This document shows positions 1 through 7,095 of a stretch of DNA of 21,978 nucleotides, piece after piece. The position numbers and the translations under genes are program-made. This DNA comes from a virus. The stretch is from positions 1 through 21,978 of the IMG/VR virus record IMGVR_UViG_3300042325_000372; one strand, 5' to 3'. Positions within the stretch are counted from its first letter, which is position 1. Each line of letters begins with the position of its first letter. Below the pieces are notes generated by a model. That model saw only the letters and a list, made by a program, of their open reading frames with translations. It was not told the origin of the DNA and searched no databases.

Positions 1-357
1 GAGATGCAGACAGTACGCATTCTCAGTCGCGTGTGGTTCAAGAACAGCGATGAACAGAAGATCGAATCATGGGATGATCTTGTGGAAGCATTGGCTGGCG
101 ATGATCCCTTTGGAGCGCATGCGTCTGAGTTCGCTGACAAGTTGAATGCGTGTCTGCCACTTGTGAATGCATTGCGTGATCTTCCTGCAACGAATGAGGA
201 GCAAACCGAGGGACGCAAGACTGATCCCGCGAATGCTCGTACGTTTCGTGAGAGTCGCAGGCGCCCGTACTACGCAGACATGCATGGCGGCAATGTGGGA
301 ATCTATTGCGGGCGCCTTGTCTGCATCGACTTTGGAGATTCATCATTTCGCAAGTGA
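1..357 (+). CDS. C-terminal part of a kinase-like phage protein (5' end outside window)
   Basis: The reading frame is open from the first base, so the ATG at 4 may be internal and the gene probably begins upstream. Counted from that ATG, residues 88-113 read YYADMHGGNVGIYCGRL followed by VCIDFG. This resembles the catalytic loop (D-x-H-x-G-N) and metal-binding DFG of protein-kinase and aminoglycoside-kinase folds. Short kinase-like proteins with D-H-x-x-N ... D occur in many tailed phages and their substrates are unknown. Only the C-lobe end is visible, so the ATP-binding lysine cannot be checked. The gene stops at 357, just before a repeat-rich non-coding block. The fold is inferred from motifs only. 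Confidence 0.5.
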   Translation, partial: EMQTVRILSRVWFKNSDEQKIESWDDLVEALAGDDPFGAHASEFADKLNACLPLVNALRDLPATNEEQTEGRKTDPANARTFRESRRRPYYADMHGGNVGIYCGRLVCIDFGDSSFRK

Positions 358-670
358 GCACACACCTGTCCGAACAGTACAGGGGAGTCATGGGACTCCC
401 GATGGAGCCTCGTGCTAGCTTGCCCCCCTCAAAGAATTCTTAGTTACCTCCCCTAGCCGGAATCCTCCTCTGGGACTCCTACCCAAAAATCCTTTAAGGG
501 ACTCCCTACCCGGAATCCTCCTTTGGGACTCCCACAGGGACTCCCACCCCAAAAATCCTTTAAGGGACTCCTACTGGGACTCCTACCCCGTGGAATTCGA
601 CGGGATTAAATCGAAAGGGACTCCTACCCCTGAGACTCCCCCATAAGAATTCTTTGAGATAAATACTCTT
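358..670. repeat. Gene-free block of dispersed GGGACTCC repeats
   Basis: This 313-base stretch has no convincing gene. GGGACTCC starts at 392, 472, 498, 525, 537, 564, 576 and 617, with a GAGACTCC variant at 632. Longer units are repeated: ACCC(C)AAAAATCCTTTAAGGGACTCC near 481 and 546, and CCGGAATCCTCCTYTGGGACTCC near 458 and 510. AAGAATTCTT occurs near both ends (about 432 and 646). GGGAGTC at 384-390 pairs with GACTCCC at 394-400 as a short hairpin. Spacing is irregular (12 to 80 bases), so this is not a CRISPR array. It could be an iteron-like protein-binding region, a replication origin or a recombination scar; the sequence does not decide. Confidence 0.75.
658..665 (+). promoter_or_regulatory. 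T4-type late promoter GATAAATA
   Basis: GATAAATA differs from the T4 late consensus TATAAATA only at the first base. The next five bases, CTCTT, lead straight into the ATG at 671. With T4 geometry transcription would start on the A of the start codon. No Shine-Dalgarno sequence is present. Confidence 0.75.
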
Positions 671-1228
671 ATGAAAACATTTCTTCAATACATTACCGAA
701 CTTAAATTAAACAAAGCCGTTAGACGATTAAAGTCAAAGGATTATGACACATCATTAGCTGGCTTTGATGATGTTGGTCGAGCAACACAGAGACAAACCG
801 CAAGAGCAATGACTGCAAGTATGGCTGGTGATCACGAAAAAGCTGGTGCGATTGGAACAGGTGTTGATGTTGCACATAAAGCATTGTTGTCTCGCGCTTA
901 TAATCGAAACGTAGCAAGACGCACCATGAGTGGTGAGAAGTTTGCTGGCGGCATCGCTGGTAAGATCGAAGACTTCCATAAGTCAGTCGGTGACAGAAAA
1001 AGATTTAATGATCGTATGAGTCAACAAGGTCCTAGTTTTCTTCCAACTTGGATGGAGATAGATGCTATACACAGACTCGATACTGGTAAAGACAAAGCAC
1101 CAGAACAGGAAGACAGCGACTTACATGGGCATATTCTAAGATCACAATTAGCCAATGCTGCTGTTGGATTGGGTGGGCGTGCTTCTGACGTTCCTGCGTT
1201 TAAACCCAAAAAAAATTATAAACTATGA
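671..1228 (+). CDS. Capsid-targeted internal head protein candidate, 185 aa
   Basis: The N-terminus MKTFLQYITE fits the T4 capsid targeting sequence, whose family cleavage rule is I/L-x-E, here ITE at residues 8-10. T4 internal proteins with such leaders are packed in the prohead core, trimmed by the gp21 protease and injected with the DNA. I recognise no domain in the rest, which is basic and helix-rich with a Lys-rich tail. It is the first gene after the repeat block and has its own late promoter five bases upstream. Its TGA overlaps the next ATG (ATGA), so it heads a tightly coupled operon. That it is packaged is inferred from the leader; its function in the host is unknown. Confidence 0.8.
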   Translation: MKTFLQYITELKLNKAVRRLKSKDYDTSLAGFDDVGRATQRQTARAMTASMAGDHEKAGAIGTGVDVAHKALLSRAYNRNVARRTMSGEKFAGGIAGKIEDFHKSVGDRKRFNDRMSQQGPSFLPTWMEIDAIHRLDTGKDKAPEQEDSDLHGHILRSQLANAAVGLGGRASDVPAFKPKKNYKL

Positions 1229-1950
1229 AGAGATTTATTGAGTACATCCTCGAAGATATTGAAGTAATAGACGATGTTGGGCATCCTGAAAGTGTAAGTG
1301 AACCTCGATCTGTGCTTGGTGTCCCACATAAAGCTTGGCAGAAGCATGCAATAGCAAATGGTCGAAACGTAGAGAAGCTCGGTAAAATCGGAGATCGTTA
1401 TACTGTCTATAGTTCCATAGGACATGGCAATTATAGAAAGAGTGAAGACGCGAATCTCGCTGACTACGAAGGTGAGTATCCCGGACACGAACAACGATTA
1501 GACCGCGAGTTAAATGACACACATCACTATGTGGCAGTTCATAATACGAGCGGTAAGATCGCAGCAATAACTTATGGAAGAGTCGGTAAAGGCACGAACA
1601 ACGAAGTTGCTAACCGCGGAACCTATAAACCCACCATGACTCATGCTGCATTGGGGCACAGATATAGTGACAATGGAATCTCGCTTCCTGCTGAGATATA
1701 CAAACACATCTCAAAGAAACACGCAGTCGAAAGCGGCATACAACAAAGCCCCGGTGGTGCTCATGTCTGGGAACGACTCATTCGAGACAGAGACGCAAAC
1801 GTGCAATTCAAAACTAGCTCTGGTGCTAAGCGAGTTCCTGCAGTGGGTGTTCCTACGTCTAAGATCTGGATAGACCAAGAGAATTGGGGATCTCCAGTGA
1901 AACGCGCAATGTTAGTGTTGCCAAAGAAGAAAGCTCAGAAAAAAAAATGA
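1225..1950 (+). CDS. Capsid-targeted protein, GNAT-like paralogue A, 241 aa
   Basis: Residues 1-10, MKRFIEYILE, form a capsid-targeting leader with an I-L-E cleavage site. The body (about 58-190) has alternating strands (YTVYSS, HHYVAVHNTSGKIAAITYG) and then a helix and signature at 152-186 (ISLPAEIYKHIS ... ESG ... QSPGGAHVWERL). The same block recurs in the next gene: at residues 98-130 of its first half, and again in its second half. The layout resembles a GNAT acetyltransferase-like fold, but I cannot identify an acetyl-CoA loop with confidence. The tail is Lys-rich (KKKAQKKK). The start overlaps the previous stop as ATGA and no Shine-Dalgarno is seen, so translation is probably coupled. 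Confidence 0.75.
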   Translation: MKRFIEYILEDIEVIDDVGHPESVSEPRSVLGVPHKAWQKHAIANGRNVEKLGKIGDRYTVYSSIGHGNYRKSEDANLADYEGEYPGHEQRLDRELNDTHHYVAVHNTSGKIAAITYGRVGKGTNNEVANRGTYKPTMTHAALGHRYSDNGISLPAEIYKHISKKHAVESGIQQSPGGAHVWERLIRDRDANVQFKTSSGAKRVPAVGVPTSKIWIDQENWGSPVKRAMLVLPKKKAQKKK

Positions 1951-3503
1951 AGAGCTTCTCACAATTTCTTCAAGAAGATTTTCCCATGATGGAACCCACT
2001 TCCAGGCATGCTGGTAATACATTCACTACTAGAATACCAGATGGTCCATCCACCAAACTTGGTCGTATTGGTCCATATGAAGTTCATCACCATCACGAAA
2101 TTGATCAGGTGTCTGTGCAGCATCAGGGAAAGCAAGTTGGTGTGATGGATATCGGTAATGTGGGAAGAGGTAGAATAAGCATTAATATGCCAGAGATGCA
2201 TAGAAAGCATAGTGGTAAGAATGCATTAGTAAGAAACCTAGTTCCAAAAGTCTATTCTATGATTGCAGATAAAATAGCACCAGTAGAGAGTGGAACAGTA
2301 CAGACTCCCGGTGGTAGATCTATTTGGAAAAGATTGGCAAAAATGAAACCAGTCACGCTTGGAACACCAACTGGATTCAGAGCCCCTACAAGCGTAAAAG
2401 TACATACTCATTCAAAGCATCCAAACCTCTTTATGAATGCAGGAAACTTTCAAGATTATGCTGATGAGCATGAAGCGTTACATGGTGGTGAATATGCGGG
2501 TTATGGAAATTTTAAAAATGCAAAAGAACATTTAACTGTTTCTGGAATGCACCCAAAAAGATTGGCAGCGATCAAGAAAAAAGAACATCTTCCTCATCCG
2601 AATGAGTTCAAAAAGAAAACAATTAAACTCAGTGATATTAAGAAGTATAATCCTGCTGTGCATGATTCGTTTGTTTATGGTCATCCATTTCAAGAAGATG
2701 GAAACGAAGATATAGTTCTACGCTTAGATGGTAAGAAAAAGAAGAGCAGAAGCTTGATGAAAAAATTTGTTCAATACATCTCCGAAGACATTGAACTGTC
2801 TGATGATCTGAGCAAACCCAGTATCAAAACAAAAAGACCGTATATTGGTATGCATGAAGATCAATGGAGAGAACATGCAACAAAAGAAAAAAGAAGAATC
2901 AAACCAATCGGTACTATTGGAACAGATTATACCGTGTATAGTTCTACCAATAACAGAGGAGATCATACTGATCATGACGGATCGGATAGTAAAGATCCTC
3001 AAAGAAGAGTTGGGCATTACACACATCATTTTCTAACTGTTCATAATAAAACTAAAAGTGTAGTTGCATCTGCCTTTGGACATAGTAACGAAGGAAATTG
3101 GTCTTCGGGAGCAACCTTTGTACATCCTGATCATAGTTCCAAGAAAGTTGGATTCTCTGTGCCTGGTGAAATGTACAAACACATATCAAACCACCACACA
3201 ATATGGTCTGGTCATACAAATACTGTTGGTGCAGTAAAGATGTGGAAAGGGTTGATACAAGATCCTGAGAATAAGGTACAGCATGTGCCGCCCACGCTAA
3301 GGGCTGGCAAAGCAAAACCAGCACATGGAATGCCCGATACTGAAATTTGGGCTACTCGTGCAGACGATACACAAACAATTGCAGCAGCTAAAAAGTCAGG
3401 AATAGCAACACATCCCGTGACTATGAAATGGGGCAGACCAGAGTCACAGGAATCTGCTAACATTGTATCTGGTAAATTAAAAATGCCAAGAAAAAACAAA
3501 TGA
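1947..3503 (+). CDS. In-frame tandem fusion of two capsid-targeted GNAT-like proteins, 518 aa
   Basis: I chose the ATG at 1947 because it starts a capsid-targeting leader (MKSFSQFLQE, site LQE) and overlaps the previous stop as ATGA. The frame is also open upstream. Residues 1-270 are one module with the conserved ESGTVQTPGGRSIWKRL block at 114-130 and a natural HHHH at 47-50. Residue 271 begins a second full leader, MKKFVQYISE, followed by a module closely similar to the 1225-1950 product (YTVYSS; VPGEMYKHIS; MWKGLIQD). The junction is Lys/Ser/Arg-rich and has no stop. The product may be a polyprotein cut at the internal ISE site, or the sequence may hide a lost or missed stop. The alternative is two genes, 1947 to about 2757 and 2757-3503. 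Confidence 0.75.
   Translation: MKSFSQFLQEDFPMMEPTSRHAGNTFTTRIPDGPSTKLGRIGPYEVHHHHEIDQVSVQHQGKQVGVMDIGNVGRGRISINMPEMHRKHSGKNALVRNLVPKVYSMIADKIAPVESGTVQTPGGRSIWKRLAKMKPVTLGTPTGFRAPTSVKVHTHSKHPNLFMNAGNFQDYADEHEALHGGEYAGYGNFKNAKEHLTVSGMHPKRLAAIKKKEHLPHPNEFKKKTIKLSDIKKYNPAVHDSFVYGHPFQEDGNEDIVLRLDGKKKKSRSLMKKFVQYISEDIELSDDLSKPSIKTKRPYIGMHEDQWREHATKEKRRIKPIGTIGTDYTVYSSTNNRGDHTDHDGSDSKDPQRRVGHYTHHFLTVHNKTKSVVASAFGHSNEGNWSSGATFVHPDHSSKKVGFSVPGEMYKHISNHHTIWSGHTNTVGAVKMWKGLIQDPENKVQHVPPTLRAGKAKPAHGMPDTEIWATRADDTQTIAAAKKSGIATHPVTMKWGRPESQESANIVSGKLKMPRKNK
2757..2786 (+). other. Internal capsid-targeting leader inside the 1947-3503 gene
   Basis: The ten codons from 2757 encode MKKFVQYISE, in the same frame as the upstream module. 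TGA triplets at 2755 and 2758 lie in another frame. A single-base shift in the nearby A-rich run (about 2730-2745) would therefore end the first module exactly here, with the overlapping stop/start seen at the other gene junctions. Confidence 0.7.
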
Positions 3504-4039
3504 AAAGCTTTACTCAATATATCTCCGAGATCTTTACTCCTCCAAAGGAACATACCAAGGGTGGATATCATCCCGATTTGGGATATGGTGGAAGTATTGC
3601 ACACGAACCAGATCGTCCACATCATTACTACAACAAAGAACACGGAACACACACAAGAGGAGTAGCATTTAACTACAATGATATTCCGGAGCATATGTAC
3701 CATGAAGTAGGAAAGTATATGAAGGGAGTGAATATTGGTGATTTACACTCCGGTAGAGCTGCGAAAATAGACTTTAGCACAGAAGAAGAAGATTTAAGTA
3801 GACCTGGAAAAAAAGTTCAGGTCTTTAATAAAGCCGAGCCAGGTAAGATGTTTCCTAGTCATGTTACACGAACGGTATTTGATCATGTTCATCATTTTAT
3901 AAATTCTCATAATGTGAATCATATATTCTACGAAACTGGTAATGATAAAAAAGACAGACTATATCAAAGAGCAGCAAAACGACTTGGTGTTGGTGCAACG
4001 AATATCATGGGAACTCGCCTATCACATTGGGATATGTAA
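3500..4039 (+). CDS. Capsid-targeted protein, paralogue family B, 179 aa
   Basis: The leader MKSFTQYISE ends in an I-S-E cleavage site. The remainder is rich in His and Tyr. Residues 118-165 (FPSHVTRTVFDHVHHF ... NDKKDRLYQRAAKRLG) match the C-terminus of the next gene and, more weakly, of the 6673 gene. The pattern (helix, strand, then [KR]-x-R-[IL]-Y-x-x-x-A-[KR]-[KR]-L-G) is common in GNAT-like phage proteins, where it forms the last helix and strand. A catalytic role is not demonstrable. The start overlaps the previous stop as ATGA and there is no separate promoter, so it is read from the 671 operon. Confidence 0.75.
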   Translation: MKSFTQYISEIFTPPKEHTKGGYHPDLGYGGSIAHEPDRPHHYYNKEHGTHTRGVAFNYNDIPEHMYHEVGKYMKGVNIGDLHSGRAAKIDFSTEEEDLSRPGKKVQVFNKAEPGKMFPSHVTRTVFDHVHHFINSHNVNHIFYETGNDKKDRLYQRAAKRLGVGATNIMGTRLSHWDM

Positions 4040-4043
4040 TAAT

Positions 4044-4610
4044 ATGAAAAGCTTTAAACAATATCTTTCAGAGATCTTTCAGGACAAACCCGGTGTGGTA
4101 TCTCATGAACATCCTGATCTTGAAACAAATTCAAAAGCTCCTGACTTTGCGCTTTATCATAATAAAGATGCGGGTGTTCAAACCAACATAACACTTCTTG
4201 GTACGGGTTCTGGTGTTGATGCAGATAGATTTCATGCAATACGACACAGATTACCTGCTCATTTTCCAGTAAGTTCTGATCAAGCGCACGAGTTGGCTCA
4301 TAGGTACGATAAACTATTCCATCCTGGCCCGATTGCAGAGATTGACTTTGGAGTTCGTCAACCAGATCGACCATCTGATGAATTTAGTTTTAGTACCGTC
4401 GGAAGTAACAAATTTCCTTCACATGTTACAAAAGCTGCATTTGATCATATTCATCACTTTGTTCGAAGTCGTGGAATCAAGAACATCATGTATTACACAC
4501 CCGATAAAAAGAAACATAGAATATATCAAGCAGGTGCAAAAAAGCTTGGTATTACTGCCGTAAATATGTCATATTTAGGACCGCTCGGTCCGCGAGACTG
4601 GCCATCATAG
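4044..4610 (+). CDS. Capsid-targeted protein, paralogue family B, 188 aa
   Basis: The frame is open well upstream, but the ATG at 4044 begins the leader MKSFKQYLSE (site LSE) four bases after the preceding stop, so I take it as the start. It is a diverged tandem duplicate of the 3500-4039 product. Shared features are an AxIDF segment near residue 100 and the C-terminal block at 124-170 (KFPSHVTKAAFDHIHHF, then KKKHRIYQAGAKKLGI). The middle (60-95) has no counterpart and is His-rich. I infer an internal head protein with a GNAT-like C-terminal fold. It is the last plus-strand gene of the operon that begins at 671, and no terminator hairpin follows it. Confidence 0.75.
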   Translation: MKSFKQYLSEIFQDKPGVVSHEHPDLETNSKAPDFALYHNKDAGVQTNITLLGTGSGVDADRFHAIRHRLPAHFPVSSDQAHELAHRYDKLFHPGPIAEIDFGVRQPDRPSDEFSFSTVGSNKFPSHVTKAAFDHIHHFVRSRGIKNIMYYTPDKKKHRIYQAGAKKLGITAVNMSYLGPLGPRDWPS

Positions 4611-4622
4611 ATAAACCAAAAG

Positions 4623-4630
4623 TATAGATA
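4623..4630 (+). promoter_or_regulatory. T4-type late promoter TATAGATA
   Basis: TATAGATACTATT at 4623-4635 matches the extended T4 late consensus TATAAATACTATT at all but one base and runs directly into the ATG at 4636. The predicted start of transcription is the A of that ATG. Confidence 0.7.
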
Positions 4631-4635
4631 CTATT

Positions 4636-4923
4636 ATGCAATACGAATTCAAAGATCCAATAAATCAAAAACTCGCACAAACCTACAGCAAAATGGTTTC
4701 TGAAAGTCACACCGCTAAAGAGATTGCGGGCACTCCAACAGCAGAACTTCGCAAACTCGCTGCGACTTACGAACGATCCGCATCGGATCATGGAGTCAAG
4801 CATGATGCAGCAGTGGAAGCTGGAGACAAAGACAAAGCTGCAATGCTAAAGAAGAAGATGCTAGATCACACGGACGAAGCCATTAATGTTCGTGCAGAGA
4901 TTCGCAAGAGAATTGGAAAGTAA
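4636..4923 (+). CDS. Small helical protein of unknown function, 95 aa
   Basis: The protein is strongly charged and predicted helical throughout. It has a Leu/Ala heptad-like stretch from about 30 to 90 (ELRKLAATYERSASDHGVKHDAAVEAGD, then AAMLKKKMLDHTDEA). Similar small helical proteins occur in T4-like phages of aquatic bacteria without assigned function. It lacks the MKxF leader of its neighbours. Its promoter places the transcript start on the ATG and no ribosome-binding site is visible, so leaderless translation is likely. It converges with the minus-strand nucleotidyltransferase gene, with one base between their stop codons and no terminator between them. Confidence 0.7.
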   Translation: MQYEFKDPINQKLAQTYSKMVSESHTAKEIAGTPTAELRKLAATYERSASDHGVKHDAAVEAGDKDKAAMLKKKMLDHTDEAINVRAEIRKRIGK

Positions 4924-4924
4924 T

Positions 4925-5644
4925 TTAAAGACTAAGTTCTTCGTCTTTGCGTAATCGAATGTACTCATTCATCTTGTCGAGTACTCCGGTGTTTCTTAGC
5001 TCTTTGAATACAAGATTCTCAAAGGCAAACTCTCCAGCTTTCTGAAGACCAGAAGCTCTCATATTCTTTACTTTATCTTTTAGTTGCTTGAAAGATTGAT
5101 CGCTGGCATTTGTTGCTATTAGAGTATTAATCTTTTTATTAAACTCAATAACTTTCTTCTGAATGTGAGCATTATCCATGTTCACATCGTGGTGCTTTGG
5201 TTGGTTTATCCACTTATCATTTTGTATGCTATATGCTCCCTGACCTTTTGGGAGTTTAGCATCCTTATCCTGAGCATACAGTTCTACGTCATGCCCATAT
5301 ATCTTGATCTTGTGAGTAAGACTCCATAGTTCTTTTTTGTCTTTGAAGTAATCATCCACCAACTCTGGGCAGTTTGGAAGTTTCTTCTTGTTGACTATTA
5401 TATGAATATCAACATCAGAGTGGTCTGTGTAATTGAAGTTCGCATTGCCACCAACCAGAATGATATCCAGTATTGCGTCTGTTGGTATGTGCGCCCATGC
5501 TGCCCATGTAGTACCAATATGCAGTAACTTCTTGCGAACCACAGACTTCAAATTAGTACCTCTCCACAGCTTCTTATTGAGGGTATCGTGGTATTGCAGA
5601 GTCAAGTCTGGCTCTTCTGTGATATATTGGCTAAAATGCTTCAT
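4925..5644 (-). CDS. Capsid-targeted nucleotidyltransferase (Pol beta-like fold), 239 aa
   Basis: The leader MKHFSQYITE has an I-T-E cleavage site. Residues 61-83 carry the nucleotidyltransferase signature: a glycine pair (GGN, 65-67), then SDVDIH with D77 and D79 as probable metal ligands. A later acidic residue (D119 or E121 in HDVELY) would be the third. Such enzymes transfer nucleotides to proteins, RNA or small molecules; this substrate is unknown. The C-terminal 100 residues are helical. A Pol beta-type NTase with a packaging leader suggests an enzyme delivered into the host at infection. It is the only minus-strand gene in the 671-12471 stretch and has its own late promoter five bases upstream. 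Confidence 0.85.
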   Translation of the reverse strand: MKHFSQYITEEPDLTLQYHDTLNKKLWRGTNLKSVVRKKLLHIGTTWAAWAHIPTDAILDIILVGGNANFNYTDHSDVDIHIIVNKKKLPNCPELVDDYFKDKKELWSLTHKIKIYGHDVELYAQDKDAKLPKGQGAYSIQNDKWINQPKHHDVNMDNAHIQKKVIEFNKKINTLIATNASDQSFKQLKDKVKNMRASGLQKAGEFAFENLVFKELRNTGVLDKMNEYIRLRKDEELSL

Positions 5645-5649
5645 CCGGT

Positions 5650-5657
5650 TATTTAGG
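5650..5657 (-). promoter_or_regulatory. T4-type late promoter CCTAAATA (minus strand)
   Basis: Read on the minus strand this is CCTAAATA followed by ACCGG and the ATG at 5644. It keeps the last six bases of TATAAATA and the same five-base gap to the start codon seen on the plus strand. Confidence 0.65.
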
Positions 5658-5683
5658 GATTTTCTATATACTAAGGAGAACCT

Positions 5684-6493
5684 ATGAACAATCCAGAGAC
5701 TATTATCCGTGGTATTATAAAAGAAGCAGCAATGACATCTAGCGGTGTCGAAGGTGATTATGAAGGAGATATGGCTCGTGGTGAACTACAAGCCATCATT
5801 GCAAATGCTCAAGATCTGTTGAGCCAGATCGAAGAGAAGACAGAACTAGAAGCATGGGTTCAATCTAAGATCACCAAAGCCGCTGATTACATTTCATCTG
5901 TTCGTAATTACATGCAGGGGCAGCAACACAGAATGCAATCCTCTGGTATGCACGAACAAAAGAATGCAATAGTACAAGCAGTTGCTTCTCATGTTGGAAG
6001 TACGAATCCAAAAAAGGTAAAGTCACATTTTAATCATGATGAAAAGGCAGCAAAAGAAATTGTTAAACTTGCAAACTCAATGGAAGAACAATTAGTAGCT
6101 GATGAAAAACAAAACAAAGAATTGAGAGAGGCTTGCTGGAAAGGTTATGTAGCTAAGGGAACAAAGAACAAGGGTGGAAGAACAGTTCCAAACTGTGTCC
6201 CACTTGAAGAAGCAAAGTCCGAAGCATGGCAGCGCAAAGAAGGTAAAGACCCAGAGGGTGGATTGAATGAAAAAGGTGTAGCTTCATATCGTAAAGCAAA
6301 CCCCGGTTCTAAACTACAGACTGCCGTTACAACCGAACCATCTAAACTAAAACCTGGTTCTAAGAAAGCAAAGCGCCGTAAATCATTCTGCTCTCGTATG
6401 AAGGGAATGAAAGCCAAACTAACCTCTGCTAAGACTGCTCGTAATCCAGATTCGCGCATTAACAAATCTCTAAGAAAGTGGAACTGTGAATGA
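5684..6493 (+). CDS. Conserved phage protein with WVQxKITKAxDYI and C-terminal KRRKSFCxRM ... LRKWNC domains, 269 aa
   Basis: The ATG has a strong AAGGAG at 5673-5678. Residues 53-78 (TELEAWVQSKITKAADYISSVRNYM) form a helical motif common in T4-like aquatic phages. Residues 150-173 (CWKGYVAKGTKNKGG, then PNCVP) and 192-268 (GGLNEKGVASYRK, KPGSKKAKRRKSFCSRMKGMK, LRKWNC) match a widespread phage module of unknown function that I believe is DUF6321-like. Its paired Cys and many Lys/Arg suggest metal or nucleic-acid binding. The N-terminus (IIRGIIKE) also ends in I-K-E and might be a variant cleavage site, though it lacks the MKxF form. TCTATATA at 5663-5670 is a possible weak late promoter, but its predicted start falls within the ribosome-binding site. 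Confidence 0.75.
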   Translation: MNNPETIIRGIIKEAAMTSSGVEGDYEGDMARGELQAIIANAQDLLSQIEEKTELEAWVQSKITKAADYISSVRNYMQGQQHRMQSSGMHEQKNAIVQAVASHVGSTNPKKVKSHFNHDEKAAKEIVKLANSMEEQLVADEKQNKELREACWKGYVAKGTKNKGGRTVPNCVPLEEAKSEAWQRKEGKDPEGGLNEKGVASYRKANPGSKLQTAVTTEPSKLKPGSKKAKRRKSFCSRMKGMKAKLTSAKTARNPDSRINKSLRKWNCE

Positions 6494-6600
6494 TTCCAAA
6501 GAAACCACAACCCACACCAATTCCATTTCGAAAAGTTGAACCACCTAAAGTGACAAAAAAGAAATGTAATTGCGCCAAAAACAATATAAATAAAAAGTAA
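6490..6600 (+). CDS. Very small Pro/Lys-rich protein with CxC, 36 aa
   Basis: The ATG overlaps the stop of the preceding gene (ATGA). The product starts MIPKKPQPTPIPFRKVEPP and ends in a Lys-rich tail with CNC. The overlap, the Pro-rich bias and the Cys pair argue that it is real. Tiny proteins ending in CNC plus Lys occur in related phages without known function; another CNC-ending protein is encoded at 10537-10758. A terminator follows 27 bases downstream. Confidence 0.6.
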   Translation: MIPKKPQPTPIPFRKVEPPKVTKKKCNCAKNNINKK

Positions 6601-6626
6601 CTCTCTGGGATTGTATCTCAGAATTG

Positions 6627-6659
6627 ACCTCCCGATCTACGCACGGGAGGTTTCTTTTT
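6627..6659 (+). terminator. Rho-independent terminator
   Basis: ACCTCCCG (6627-6634) pairs with CGGGAGGT (6644-6651) around a 9-base loop, followed by TTTCTTTTT. It ends the 5684-6600 transcript just before the next late promoter. Confidence 0.9.
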
Positions 6660-6667
6660 AATAAATA
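6660..6667 (+). promoter_or_regulatory. T4-type late promoter AATAAATA
   Basis: AATAAATA follows the terminator T-run directly. The five bases CCTAT separate it from the ATG at 6673, giving the same leaderless geometry as at 671 and 4636. Confidence 0.75.
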
Positions 6668-6672
6668 CCTAT

Positions 6673-7095
6673 ATGAGACTATTTGAAGGCATTACCGCAA
6701 AGCAGGTTCAGAATACTCCACATGGATTTTTAGGAGATACTAGTACCCATCCGAGGTATACTCAGCACGATTATAAGTTTGTGGGTAGAGATAACAAGAC
6801 AGTTGGGATTGTTACGATCAAAAAACAACATTCATGGGATCGACCATTCAGTGGTTCGGGTAACCACAGTACTTCGAATATCTCATTCACTATCAACAAT
6901 TCTGTTGTACGCCCAACTAGAGTATCAACAGAGGACACTTTGCATGTACTTCGCCATGTAGCGTCTGCAGTGAATCACCATATGACAAGATTTCCACAGA
7001 CGAGTCTACAATGGCAAACCACAGATTCACGAAAGAATAGACTCTATAAGAAACTAACAGAGCTACAACCAAAAAAAGAAAAAGATACTAAATGA
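6673..7095 (+). CDS. Small GNAT-like protein, 140 aa, heading a late operon
   Basis: The start MRLFEGIT is shorter than the neighbouring leaders and lacks the I/L-x-E site. The body has strand-like segments (YKFVGRDNKTVGIVTIKK; NISFTINNSVVRP). It ends with a helix and signature at 83-130 (TLHVLRHVASAVNHHM, then LQWQTTDSRKNRLYKKLTEL) that resembles the C-termini of the 3500 and 4044 products. I infer a shared GNAT-like or structural fold without a proven activity. There is no ribosome-binding site and transcription probably starts on the ATG. Its stop overlaps the next start as ATGA, linking it to the metalloprotease gene. Confidence 0.65.
   Translation: MRLFEGITAKQVQNTPHGFLGDTSTHPRYTQHDYKFVGRDNKTVGIVTIKKQHSWDRPFSGSGNHSTSNISFTINNSVVRPTRVSTEDTLHVLRHVASAVNHHMTRFPQTSLQWQTTDSRKNRLYKKLTELQPKKEKDTK

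Noticed and set aside
358-670. CRISPR array from the repeated GGGACTCC
   Set aside because: The repeats are only 8 bases and the spacing varies from 12 to 80 bases, with no uniform spacers.
1884-1946. Longer N-terminus for the 1947-3503 gene
   Set aside because: The extension lies inside the previous gene, and the targeting leader and ATGA overlap point to 1947.
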